The position numbers and the translations under genes are program-made. Positions 32,900 through 41,425 of a stretch of DNA of 64,000 bases are shown piece by piece; within the stretch, counting starts at the first letter, position 1; each line of letters begins with the position of its first letter. The stretch is from the NCBI GenBank assembly GCA_048158365.1, contig JBLLNL010000011.1, one strand, 5' to 3'. The notes beneath the pieces were generated by a model. It had not been told where the DNA came from and did not search any database. It was given only the letters and a program-made list of their open reading frames with translations. This DNA is from Azoarcus_F sp048158365. GTDB lineage: Bacteria; Pseudomonadota; Gammaproteobacteria; Burkholderiales; Rhodocyclaceae.

Positions 32900-34056
32900 C
32901 GCCGCAAGCGCAGCGAGAATTCGCGCAACTGCTCGATACCGCTTTGCTCCGCTCGGGAGACCCAGTCCTGGAGCTGTTGCAGCAGCTGTTCGCTCGACGC
33001 GTTGGAACGTGCCCACAGGGCGGCCAGCTCTTCACGCATCGTGACCATCGTCGTCAACGCCTGACTGTCCTTGATCACCTCCTGGAGTCGGCCCTTCTCG
33101 CCATCGGCGAGATGCCTGTCCTCGCCGGACAGAATCCAGCGACGCAAGGCCTTGGGATCGAACTTTCCGGCGTGCGCCGCGGCAAGCCGGTCGATCTCCT
33201 GCGAGCAGGTCCGTTTCAGGGATGAGACATAGCGCGTCATCACGTCGTAACGGTGAGTGATCACGGCCTGCAACGTGTCCAGATCCGGCACGCTCTTGGC
33301 GTCTCCGAACCTCGGGGTCGGTATCACCTTGCGGGCCTTGGCGAGGCCCAGGATCTCCAGAATGCGGATGTACATCCAGCCGATGTCGAACTCATACCAT
33401 TTGGCCGACAGCTTCGCCGACGTCGCGAAACTGTGGTGGTTGTTGTGCAGTTCTTCGCCGCCGATCAGGATGCCCCAAGGGACGATGTTGGTCGACGCAT
33501 CGGCGCAATCGAAATTGCGATAACCCCAGAAATGACCGAGCCCATTGATGACGCCGGCGGCCCACACCGGTATCCACAACATCTGCACCGCCCAGATCGT
33601 CAGACCGATCGGCCCGAACAACAACACGTTGGTGATCAACATCGCGCTCACCCCGACAACCGAGTGGCGATAGACATTGCGCTCCATCCAGTCGTCGGGC
33701 GTGCCGTGCCCGTAGCGACGCAGCGTGTCCTGGTTGCGCGATTCGGCCCGATACAGCTCAGCGCCTTCGAGCAGGACCTTGCGGATGCCCTTGATCTGCG
33801 GACTGTGCGGATCTTCTTCCGTTTCGCATTTGGCGTGATGCTTACGGTGGATTGCCGCCCATTCCTTGGTCACCATGCCGGTCGTGAGCCACAGCCAGAA
33901 CCGGAAGAAGTGACTCGGAATCGGATGCAGTTCCAGCGCACGGTGGGCCTGGTGGCGATGCAGAAAAATCGTGACCGAAGCGATGGTGACATGGGTGAGC
34001 GCGAGCGCAACGACGATGTAGCCCCACCACGGAAGATCGATCAAGCCTGTGAACAT
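32887..34056 (-). CDS. Membrane fatty acid / acyl-CoA desaturase
   Basis: A 389-residue di-iron membrane desaturase. The three histidine boxes are HRHQAH (about 33-38), HRKHH (about 70-74) and HNNHH (about 203-207), each in the expected place between hydrophobic helices. A C-terminal helical, charged domain of about 130 residues (VMTRYVSSLKRTCSQEI onward) follows the core. Such extended delta-9-type desaturases occur in many proteobacteria. It would introduce double bases into acyl chains to adjust membrane fluidity; regiospecificity is not readable. A good promoter lies just upstream. Its 3' end overlaps queD. Confidence 0.9.
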   Translation of the reverse strand: MFTGLIDLPWWGYIVVALALTHVTIASVTIFLHRHQAHRALELHPIPSHFFRFWLWLTTGMVTKEWAAIHRKHHAKCETEEDPHSPQIKGIRKVLLEGAELYRAESRNQDTLRRYGHGTPDDWMERNVYRHSVVGVSAMLITNVLLFGPIGLTIWAVQMLWIPVWAAGVINGLGHFWGYRNFDCADASTNIVPWGILIGGEELHNNHHSFATSAKLSAKWYEFDIGWMYIRILEILGLAKARKVIPTPRFGDAKSVPDLDTLQAVITHRYDVMTRYVSSLKRTCSQEIDRLAAAHAGKFDPKALRRWILSGEDRHLADGEKGRLQEVIKDSQALTTMVTMREELAALWARSNASSEQLLQQLQDWVSRAEQSGIEQLREFSLRLRRYAI

Positions 34057-34089
34057 GCGCAGGTCTATCCTTAATGTATTGGCCGCACG

Positions 34090-34118
34090 ATTTTACGCGA
34101 AGCTTCAGCCGTTAACAA
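34090..34118 (-). promoter_or_regulatory. Promoter of the desaturase gene
   Basis: TTGTTA and TAAAAT are 17 bp apart on the minus strand, about 34 bp upstream of the ATG at 34056. Confidence 0.65.
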
Positions 34119-34210
34119 TCGAAGGCGCGACCACGAGTCAGCTTGCCGTGTTCGCGCCTCTCTTTAATGATAGACGCCGACCTGTCGCGCGAGTTCCTTG
34201 CGCTCGCCGT

Positions 34211-34795
34211 TCAGGGGCTCCACGGCAGCGACGCGACCGGGACGGCGTTGGCGCGGTGACGATTCCAGTTGTCCAGATAGGCCTGAACCAGCTCGCAGTT
34301 GTCCCGCAGCACTAATACGTTTTCGGCGTTGCGATTGCGGGCAGACCAGGTGAAGTTGTACGAACCGGTCACGACCGTGCACACGGGCCCTTGCGGATCG
34401 ATGATCAGCACCTTGTTGTGAGCCGCCGCGAATGCGGTTTCAAACGCGACCGGCACCTTCGCTTCGAGCAGGGCGGGAATCGCGGCGTTGCGGCCACCGC
34501 GGCGGTTCATCTCGGCATCGGCCAGCACCTCGACCCGCACGCCGCGGCGATGCGCTTCGACGAGCCCGCGCGCGATCGCACGGCTTGTGAACACATAAGC
34601 CTGCACCCGAATAGATTCGCGCGCGTCGCCGATCACGCGCAGCAGCAGAGCCTCGGGGTCATCCGCGGGTGAGAAAGCGACTTCCACGCTGCCTCTTGCC
34701 GGGATGCGCTGCCCGGCCGGAACGGCCGCTACGAGACCGAAGACCAGTGCCGCAATGATCCCGACCCGCCACACCCGATGCAGCGTGTCAGTCAT
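34211..34795 (-). CDS. Secreted PLD-family nuclease/phosphodiesterase
   Basis: A 194-residue protein with a signal peptide (WRVGIIAALVFGLVAAVPAG) and a single HKD motif near the end, HNKVLIIDPQGPVCTVVTGS, followed by YNFTWSA. One-HKD proteins of this size dimerise and act as periplasmic endonucleases (Nuc type) or phosphodiesterases. ESIRVQAYVFTSRAIARGLV is the usual first strand-helix. The ATG at 34795 overlaps the rsmB stop by eight bases (ATGACTGA), so it is coupled to rsmB; the longer frame lies inside rsmB. It is the last gene of the purN-DUF3108-rsmB run. Confidence 0.87.
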   Translation of the reverse strand: MTDTLHRVWRVGIIAALVFGLVAAVPAGQRIPARGSVEVAFSPADDPEALLLRVIGDARESIRVQAYVFTSRAIARGLVEAHRRGVRVEVLADAEMNRRGGRNAAIPALLEAKVPVAFETAFAAAHNKVLIIDPQGPVCTVVTGSYNFTWSARNRNAENVLVLRDNCELVQAYLDNWNRHRANAVPVASLPWSP

Positions 34796-36122
34796 TCGAC
34801 GTACGGCGTTCCAGCACCGCGGCGAAGAAACCATCGGTATCGTGAATGTGCGGCAGCAGATTCAGCCTGGAGCCGCAGTCGATCGCAATGCCCTGTTTCT
34901 CGAGCACCGTCGACGCGTCGATCTGCTGGAAATCGGCATGGGCGGCAAGAAATGCGTCGACCACACCGTCGTTCTCCTCCGCCAACAGGCTGCAGGTCGC
35001 GTATACGAGCCGACCGCCCGGCTTGACCAGGCGCGCTGCCGATTCGAGGATCGCCGTCTGTTTGACGATCATCTCGGCGACCGATTCGGGCGACTGCCGC
35101 CACTTCAGGTCCGGGTTGCGCCTGAGCGTGCCCAGCCCGCTGCAAGGCGCATCGACCAGCACCCGGTCGGCCTTGCCGGCCAGGCGCTTCACCTTGGCGT
35201 CGCGCTCATGAGCGATCAGGACCGGATGCACGTTGGAGAGCCCTGCGCGCGCGATACGTTGCTTCAGCTTGGCCAGCCGCCGCTCGGCCACATCGAACGC
35301 GTACAGCCGGCCGGTCGAACGCATCATCGCACCCAGCTGCAAGGTCTTGCCCCCCGCGCCCGCACAGAAATCGACGACCAGTTCGCCGCGACGCGGCTGA
35401 ACCAGGAAACCGAGCAGCTGGCTGCCCTCGTCCTGCACTTCGAACCCGCCCGACAGAAAGAGCGGATGCTTCTGCAGCGCGGGCTTGCCGGCGAGGCGTA
35501 CACCATGCGGCGAAAATCGACACGCTTCGGCCCCGTAGCCGGACTCGACCAGACCCTTCAACAGAGCATCGCGATCGAGCTTGAGCAGGTTGGCGCGCAA
35601 GTCCAGCGGCGCAGGACGGTTCAGGCCGTGGGCGAGCGCGAGCAGCGCCTGCTCGCCGAACCGGGCGAACAGTCGCTCTGCCAGCCAGTCGGGCAGGTCG
35701 GTGCGCTCTGCGAGCGTGGCCTCGGAAAGCTCCAGCGCCTTGATCGACGACAGCCATTCGCGTTCGGTGGGTGACGCGATGACCTCGAATTGACGCATCG
35801 GCCAGCCTTCTCCGCGGGCCAGCCACGCCAGCAGCAATGCACGCGGCTGAGCCGGCTCGCCCACCATCCGGCGCAGCCAGCGCAGACGTCGCAACACGCC
35901 ATAGACCGATTCGGCGATGAAGCCGCGATCCCGATGACCGATCTCCCGATTTTCCCGAAAATAGCGCGACAACACCGCATCGGCCGGATGCTCGAAAGAC
36001 AGGACTGCACCGAGCACCTGTGTCGCGTGCGCCATCAGCGAGCGCGATACGCCTGCACCTTCCTGTTCCGCATAGCCGCCCCTGACTGTCGCAGCGGGTC
36101 GCCTGGTTCTGTTGCCTTGCAT
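34788..36122 (-). CDS. rsmB: 16S rRNA m5C methyltransferase RsmB
   Basis: A 444-residue NOL1/NOP2/Sun-family methyltransferase. The N-terminal NusB-like helical part spans about 25-150. The SAM site VVDFCAGAGGKTLQLGAMM follows, then DAPCSGLGTLRRNPDLKW (motif IV cysteine) and YATCSLLAEEN (motif VI catalytic cysteine). The ATG at 36122 has AGGA five bases upstream; the longer frame runs into the DUF3108 gene. It lies 32 bp after DUF3108 and overlaps the PLD gene, so it is in an operon. Confidence 0.9.
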   Translation of the reverse strand: MQGNRTRRPAATVRGGYAEQEGAGVSRSLMAHATQVLGAVLSFEHPADAVLSRYFRENREIGHRDRGFIAESVYGVLRRLRWLRRMVGEPAQPRALLLAWLARGEGWPMRQFEVIASPTEREWLSSIKALELSEATLAERTDLPDWLAERLFARFGEQALLALAHGLNRPAPLDLRANLLKLDRDALLKGLVESGYGAEACRFSPHGVRLAGKPALQKHPLFLSGGFEVQDEGSQLLGFLVQPRRGELVVDFCAGAGGKTLQLGAMMRSTGRLYAFDVAERRLAKLKQRIARAGLSNVHPVLIAHERDAKVKRLAGKADRVLVDAPCSGLGTLRRNPDLKWRQSPESVAEMIVKQTAILESAARLVKPGGRLVYATCSLLAEENDGVVDAFLAAHADFQQIDASTVLEKQGIAIDCGSRLNLLPHIHDTDGFFAAVLERRTSND

Positions 36123-36154
36123 GTGAATCCTGTCTGGTGTGTTGTATCGCCGGT

Positions 36155-36913
36155 TCACTGATTCAGCACGATGCTCACCGCACGCTGGTCGAGCACCTCG
36201 CCCTTGTCGTCGGTCATCAGTATCCTGACCGGCATCCGGCCATGGGCTTCGGAAAGCCACAGTTCGATCGTGAGCTTGCCGGACAGCGCCGCGACCCGGA
36301 CCCGCTGCGTCGCCAGCTCGCCGACGGGCAGTCGCACGCGTTCGGCCCCGAGCGCGGTGATCGCCACCGGTGACACGCGGCGGTTCGTGACCACCGACAG
36401 GTGCTGCGGTATCACGCGCTCCTGCAGCAGACCGAACAGATGCCAGACGCTGAGCACGTCCTGGTCATTGGCGGCGATCGGGTAGGTCCGTACACGCCCC
36501 CGCCGCTCGATCGTGGCCTCGAGAGCCGACCAGTCGAGCCTGGCCACCTCGGGCTCCCTGCCCTGCTGCACCACCCTGAACAGTTCCGGGCGGAGCATGC
36601 CATCCTCGACCACGCCCTCGCTGTGCTGAATGTAGCGAAAGCTGTAGAGCATGCCGGCCAGGCCTGTGGTTTCGAGCTCGGTCTGCATCTGGTAGCGACG
36701 CCCGTCGTGCTGCCAGCGGTGTTCCGCCTCGCCGAGCTTGATTCCGCCATCACCGTGCAGAACGTCATACCGGATCTGCCCGGATTCGGGCCAAGCGATC
36801 GACTGCCCCGGGGCGGCGGCCGAGGCGTTCCCGGCCGCGACAACCGGTCCGGACACGAATACGGCCGTGGAAACGAGCGCCATGAACATCAGCCTGTGCA
36901 GGGCCCGCATCAT
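36155..36913 (-). CDS. DUF3108 periplasmic protein
   Basis: A 252-residue exported protein. The signal peptide is LMFMALVSTAVFVSGPVVAAG. The mature part is beta-rich with WPESGQIRYDVLHGDGGIKL near residue 41, GLAGMLYSFRYIQHSEG and IELWLSEAHGRMPVRILMTD near the end, the DUF3108 pattern. Family members are thought to be envelope proteins with a lipocalin- or LolB-like barrel, but no biochemical role is established that I know of. The start overlaps the purN stop (ATGA). In many betaproteobacteria this gene follows purN, so linkage is conserved. Confidence 0.85.
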   Translation of the reverse strand: MMRALHRLMFMALVSTAVFVSGPVVAAGNASAAAPGQSIAWPESGQIRYDVLHGDGGIKLGEAEHRWQHDGRRYQMQTELETTGLAGMLYSFRYIQHSEGVVEDGMLRPELFRVVQQGREPEVARLDWSALEATIERRGRVRTYPIAANDQDVLSVWHLFGLLQERVIPQHLSVVTNRRVSPVAITALGAERVRLPVGELATQRVRVAALSGKLTIELWLSEAHGRMPVRILMTDDKGEVLDQRAVSIVLNQ

Positions 36914-37569
36914 GCATCACTCCAGCCGGCATCCGGCGCAGGCACGATGAAGGCCGACGCCTGGGTGGTCTCGCCCGTCAGCGTGACCCGGCCCGCCGGA
37001 TCGATGCGGAGCCGATCGGCCACGAACCAGCGCACCGCCAGCGGATAGATCAGATGCTCCTGCCGCAGTACGCGCGCTGCGAGCGTCACCTCGTCATCGC
37101 CCGGCAACACCGGCACGACCGCCTGAACCACCACCGGTCCGCAATCGAGCATCGGGGTCACGAAGTGCACCGTCGCACCGTGGACGCGCGCGCCCGCCTC
37201 GAGGACCCGCCGGTGCGTATGCAGACCCGGAAACGCCGGCAGCAGCGACGGATGCACGTTCATCAGGCGACCGGCGTAGCGAAGCACGAAATCGTCGGTC
37301 AACACCCGCATGAACCCGGCCAGCACCACCAGATCGGGTGTAAAGCCATCGATGACTTCCGCCAGTGACGCGTCGAAGGCCTCGCGCGACGCAAAGCTGC
37401 GATGGTCCACGACCGCGGTCGCAATGCCGCGCTCGCGCGCGAAAGCGAGACCGGCCGCATCGACCCGGTTGCTGATCACCGCCGCAATCCGCGCACCCGG
37501 GATCGCGGCGTGCACGATCGCCTGCATGTTCGAACCACGACCAGATATCAGGATGACGATCGACTTCAT
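36910..37569 (-). CDS. purN: Phosphoribosylglycinamide formyltransferase
   Basis: A 219-residue GAR transformylase that transfers formyl from 10-formyl-THF in step three of purine synthesis. GRGSNMQAI at 10-18 is the phosphate loop. The catalytic block LAGFMRVLTDDFV then NVHPSLLPAFPGLHTHRRVL (about 105-124) holds the Asn-His pair, and VTPMLDCGPVV holds the catalytic Asp. Its stop overlaps the DUF3108 start. The partner purM lies 12 kb away on the same strand, so the common purM-purN pairing is split. Confidence 0.95.
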   Translation of the reverse strand: MKSIVILISGRGSNMQAIVHAAIPGARIAAVISNRVDAAGLAFARERGIATAVVDHRSFASREAFDASLAEVIDGFTPDLVVLAGFMRVLTDDFVLRYAGRLMNVHPSLLPAFPGLHTHRRVLEAGARVHGATVHFVTPMLDCGPVVVQAVVPVLPGDDEVTLAARVLRQEHLIYPLAVRWFVADRLRIDPAGRVTLTGETTQASAFIVPAPDAGWSDA

Positions 37570-37587
37570 GATGGCCTTGCGAAGGAC

Positions 37588-38328
37588 TCAGTACAGCGGC
37601 AGGAATACCGCAGTCGCCATGCTCTGGACCACGCGCACGACCGCGCGTTCGTTCTGGGCCTCGACGACATCGGTCAGCAACTCGAGCAACGCGATGATGC
37701 GCCCGAACTCCCGTTCGAAGCTCAGATTATCGATCGGGCCCATCTCGTTCGACAGCAACAACAGGTTTCCGTCCTCATCGCGCGTCGTGGCGAGTCGCCA
37801 GGCCGCAATCTCGACATTTCGGGCGGCATTGTAGAACCGTTGCGCATCCAGGTCATTGACGATGTAGAAATCGACCTGGTCACCGAACGCGGTCTGCACC
37901 ATGCTCGCCAGCCCGATCATGAAGGCACGCACCCGGTCACCACCGTATATGGGATGCAACGCGATCCGCAGTGCGTCGATATCCCGTCGATAGCCGAGTT
38001 CGGCCAGACGCCATCCGTGATTGACGTCGAAGATCGCTTCCACGGCGGCCTCGACGCCGGGCACGCCGCTCTTTCGCCACTCCTGCGGGTTGCGACGATA
38101 CAGCTTGGTCGCGAGCCTGCGCAGACTGACAAAGATGCGGCGCTGGCACTTCTCGACGAAATGGTCGATGTCCGACTTGACGAACTGCTTCAGGGAATAG
38201 GGCTGGGGGGCCAGCGGCCCCGGAGCGGTGCCTGTCGCGAGACAGCCGGTCAGGCTTGCAGCCGAGAGCGCGGTCACGGCGCTCAGAACCCGCCGGCGGC
38301 CAAGGTCCGCTGGCACTTCGCTCGGCAC
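37588..38328 (-). CDS. Unrecognised exported protein, probable lipoprotein
   Basis: About 246 residues. The N-terminus has RRRVLSAVTALSAASLTGC, a lipoprotein-like signal with an Arg-rich, Tat-like front. The mature part is helical, ending FEREFGRIIALLELLTDVVE onward. GWRLAELGYRRDIDALRIAL and DFYIVNDLDAQRFYNAARN stand out as possible conserved cores. The start is unsure: GTG codons at 38328 or 38316 put the signal peptide at the N-terminus, while the ATG at 38445 adds about 39 unlikely residues; none has a good SD. It lies 18 bp upstream of purN and is divergent from mutL. I do not recognise the family with certainty. Confidence 0.65.
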   Translation of the reverse strand: MPSEVPADLGRRRVLSAVTALSAASLTGCLATGTAPGPLAPQPYSLKQFVKSDIDHFVEKCQRRIFVSLRRLATKLYRRNPQEWRKSGVPGVEAAVEAIFDVNHGWRLAELGYRRDIDALRIALHPIYGGDRVRAFMIGLASMVQTAFGDQVDFYIVNDLDAQRFYNAARNVEIAAWRLATTRDEDGNLLLLSNEMGPIDNLSFEREFGRIIALLELLTDVVEAQNERAVVRVVQSMATAVFLPLY

Positions 38329-38530
38329 GATGTCACATGTATCGATTCTGCATCGGGGCGGCAATGCTCGGCTTGCGCCACCTTGGCAAGATCCGGCGCG
38401 CCCCGCCGCAGCGCTTCCGCCCATCAGATTCTTGTTGATTGTCATGCTGCCGCATCATGAAACTCAGCGGCGCATGATACCCCAGGCGCCTGGCCCACGC
38501 CCGTCCGGCGCGCCTCCGATCGGCCGGCCG

Positions 38531-38536
38531 TATAAT
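38531..38536 (+). promoter_or_regulatory. -10 element of mutL
   Basis: A perfect TATAAT lies 30 bp before the mutL ATG. The -35 region is GC-rich and poor, so an activator or weak expression is likely. Confidence 0.4.
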
Positions 38537-38566
38537 CGAAGCTTCCCTCAGCCTGCTACCGCTTCG

Positions 38567-40405
38567 ATGCCCGAGATTCGCGTCCTGTCCGACCTCCTGA
38601 TCAATCAGATCGCCGCCGGCGAGGTCGTCGAACGACCCGCCTCGGTGCTGAAGGAATTGCTCGAGAACGCACTGGACGCCGGGTCTCGCGCGATCGAGGT
38701 TCAGCTCGAACAGGGCGGTGTGCGCCGAGTGCGAGTCGCGGACGATGGATGCGGGATCGCGCACGCGCAGCTGGCCCTTGCGCTGGAGCGTCACGCAACC
38801 AGCAAGATCACCACGCTGGACGACCTGGAACGAGTCGGTACGATGGGTTTTCGCGGCGAGGCGCTGGCAGCGATCGCCGCTGTCGCGCGGACCACGATCA
38901 CCAGCCTGGCCGAGGGTGCCCCCCACGCTTGGCGGATCGAGGGACAGGGCCGGACCCCCTCACCGGCCGCGCTCAATCGTGGCACCGTCATCGACGTGGC
39001 CGATCTCTATTACAACACGCCGGCTCGACGCAAGTTCCTGAAGACCGAGAACACCGAGTTCGGCCACTGTGACGAAATCTTCCGACGTGTTGCACTGTCC
39101 AGACCGGACGTCGCGCTGCAGCTCTCACACAATGGCAGGGTGATTCATCGTCTGCCGCCGGCCGATCCGCAGCGCCGGGTCGGTGCGATGATGGGACAGG
39201 ATTTCCTCACCAGCGCCCGGTCCATCGATGCCGATGCGGGCGTTCTGCGTCTGAGCGGTCTCGCCTCCTTGCCGGCATACTCACGCGCGAACCGCGATTC
39301 GCAGTATTTTTTCGTCAATGGGCGCTTCGTGCGTGACAAACTGCTCACCCACGCGGTGCGTCAGGCCTACGCCGACATCCTGCATGGCGCCCGACATCCG
39401 GCCTATGTGCTGTTTCTCGAGCTCGACCCGGCCGCGGTCGACGTCAACGTGCACCCGGCCAAGATCGAGGTTCGCTTCCGCGAAGCGCGCGCGATCCATC
39501 AGTTCGTCTTCCATGCGCTGTCCCGGGCCCTGTCCGAATCGATCGCGGCGGCGACACCAACCTCGCCGGCGCAGTCCCCCCGCTCATCCGACGACCACGA
39601 TCGTGAACCGGCCATGCACAGCCCCGTCCCCGGCGCCACGGCATGGCTGCGGGCCGAGCCGCGTCAGGGGCGGCTTGCCATGGACTCCGCCAGCCACGCC
39701 TATTACGACTTCGTCGCGGGCGCCAACGCTTCCGCAGATGCAGTCGCCCAACGCGTGCCTGTGCAGCCGACAGCGCGTACGCCGGATGCCCTGGATCGAC
39801 CGGCATTCTCGTCGGGCGAGGACGGTCCGCCTCTGGGTTTCGCGCTCGCACAGCTTCACGGTATCTACATCCTGGCCCAGAATCGGCACGGGCTCGTGGT
39901 GGTGGACATGCATGCGGCCCACGAGCGCATTCTGTACGAGAAGCTCAAGGACGTGCTCGACGGACGGCCCGCGATCCAGCGCCTGCTGATTCCGGCGGTC
40001 TTCGCGATCGACCCTCGGGACATGGCAATCGTCGAGGAGTGCAGCGACGTTCTGGACGGCATCGGTTTCGAGCTCGCGCCGGTCGGCCCGCAGGAGATCT
40101 CGGTGCGTGCGGTTCCGACCCTGCTCGCCCATGCTCCGCTGGCCGAACTGGTGCGCGAACTGCTCGGGGAACTGCGCGAGTATCCGTCCTCGGACGTGAT
40201 CACCGCGCGACGCAACGAACTGCTGGCGACGCTGGCCTGCCACGCCGCCGTGCGCGCCAATCGGCAGCTCACGCTCGCCGAGATGAACGCGCTGCTGCGT
40301 CAGATGGAAGCGACCGAACGCGCCGACCAGTGCAACCACGGCCGTCCGACGTGGACGCAGTTGAGCATGGCCGACCTCGACCGCTTCTTCATGCGCGGCC
40401 AGTAA
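38567..40405 (+). CDS. mutL: DNA mismatch repair protein MutL
   Basis: A 612-residue GHKL ATPase that links MutS to downstream nicking. The ATPase motifs are LLINQIAAGEVVERPASVLK (10-29), ENALDAGSRAIEVQL, DDGCGI, and TMGFRGEALAAI (about 92-103). QYFFVNGRFVRDKLL is the transducer-loop mark. A linker rich in Ala/Pro/Ser (about 320-420) leads to the C-terminal dimerisation domain, ending QMEATERADQCNHGRPTW. The ATG at 38567 gives the standard start; the open frame further upstream is a shadow. miaA, the usual next gene, is 2.8 kb away. Confidence 0.96.
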   Translation: MPEIRVLSDLLINQIAAGEVVERPASVLKELLENALDAGSRAIEVQLEQGGVRRVRVADDGCGIAHAQLALALERHATSKITTLDDLERVGTMGFRGEALAAIAAVARTTITSLAEGAPHAWRIEGQGRTPSPAALNRGTVIDVADLYYNTPARRKFLKTENTEFGHCDEIFRRVALSRPDVALQLSHNGRVIHRLPPADPQRRVGAMMGQDFLTSARSIDADAGVLRLSGLASLPAYSRANRDSQYFFVNGRFVRDKLLTHAVRQAYADILHGARHPAYVLFLELDPAAVDVNVHPAKIEVRFREARAIHQFVFHALSRALSESIAAATPTSPAQSPRSSDDHDREPAMHSPVPGATAWLRAEPRQGRLAMDSASHAYYDFVAGANASADAVAQRVPVQPTARTPDALDRPAFSSGEDGPPLGFALAQLHGIYILAQNRHGLVVVDMHAAHERILYEKLKDVLDGRPAIQRLLIPAVFAIDPRDMAIVEECSDVLDGIGFELAPVGPQEISVRAVPTLLAHAPLAELVRELLGELREYPSSDVITARRNELLATLACHAAVRANRQLTLAEMNALLRQMEATERADQCNHGRPTWTQLSMADLDRFFMRGQ

Positions 40406-40421
40406 AACCGTTCGGCGCGCG

Positions 40422-40445
40422 CCCGGTCACCGGCGCCGGACCGGG
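40422..40445. terminator. Hairpin between convergent mutL and VTT gene
   Basis: Seven-base arms CCCGGTC / GACCGGG with a ten-base loop lie just after the mutL stop. There is no U tract. Confidence 0.4.
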
Positions 40446-40482
40446 AGAAACGCCACCGCCTCGCAACGGCCGGTGCGAGCGC

Positions 40483-41064
40483 TCACCGTCCATTCATGAT
40501 GACGACGGCGAGCACGATGAGGATCACCGTCACCCAACCAAGCCGATCGACGTAACGATTCAGCATCGCCTCCATGCGCGGACCACCGAGCGCCATGAGG
40601 CCCGCGACGAGGAAGAAGCGCGACCCACGACCGAGCATCGAGGCCAGCACGAACGGCAGCAACACCATCGATGCCGCGCCGGCGGCGATGGTGAACACCT
40701 TGAACGGAATCGGCGAGAATCCGGCCACCAGAATCGCCCAGAAACCCCACGCATCGAACCATTCCCGCGCGGTCAGGTAGCCGTCCCAGTAGCGTCCGTC
40801 GCGAATCACCGGCTCGACCAGATCGAAGGCGAACGCGCCGATGAAATAACCAAGCACCCCGCCAGCCACCGATGCGACCGTGGTGATCAGCGCAAACCAC
40901 CATGCCCGCGACGGATTGGCCAGACTCATCGGCGCCAGCATCACATCGGGCGGGATCGGAAAGAACGAGGATTCGGCAAAGCTCAGACCGCCCAGGTACC
41001 AGGGTGCATGACGATGGCGCGCCCACTGCATGGCACGCTGGTAGAGCGGAGAAAAGATCTTCAC
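40483..41064 (-). CDS. YqaA/DedA-like (VTT domain) membrane protein
   Basis: A 193-residue membrane protein with the VTT-domain pattern: FAESSFFPIPPDVMLAPMSL (about 30-49), helices through FALITTVASVAGGVLGYFIG, and GFSPIPFKVFTIAAG (about 110-124). Relatives affect membrane lipid scrambling or proton-motive-force balance. The GTG at 41064 is preferred because GGAGGA lies six bases upstream; an ATG at 41100 has no SD. The gene stands between mutL and the diguanylate cyclase, on the opposite strand. Function not established. Confidence 0.85.
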   Translation of the reverse strand: MKIFSPLYQRAMQWARHRHAPWYLGGLSFAESSFFPIPPDVMLAPMSLANPSRAWWFALITTVASVAGGVLGYFIGAFAFDLVEPVIRDGRYWDGYLTAREWFDAWGFWAILVAGFSPIPFKVFTIAAGAASMVLLPFVLASMLGRGSRFFLVAGLMALGGPRMEAMLNRYVDRLGWVTVILIVLAVVIMNGR

Positions 41065-41425
41065 CGACGTTCCTCCGATTCTCGCAAAGGTGGCAATCAT
41101 ACCGTCGCCGTGCCGACATCAGCCAGCGTTGCGACCCGCGCGGCGGCGCGCGTGTATTCGCCGGATGTGTCGCACCCTTGAAATTGTCACGAAGAATAAG
41201 ACATTGTGCTTACCTCCGACGGAGAAACTTGCTTTAATGCGGGTTACAAGTCCCGCGGGCATCCAATGCGACCGACTGTGCCCACCCTGGATAGTCGTCC
41301 TCCCCGCCCCCGAACCGATACCCCCAGCGGCGGTCGAGCGCCGCGCGCTGGAGCATGAGTCGACTGTTCGGCCCCTGGGCCGGATGTCTTGCATGGAGAG
41401 CCGTCCTCCCGCCGCGGAAACCATC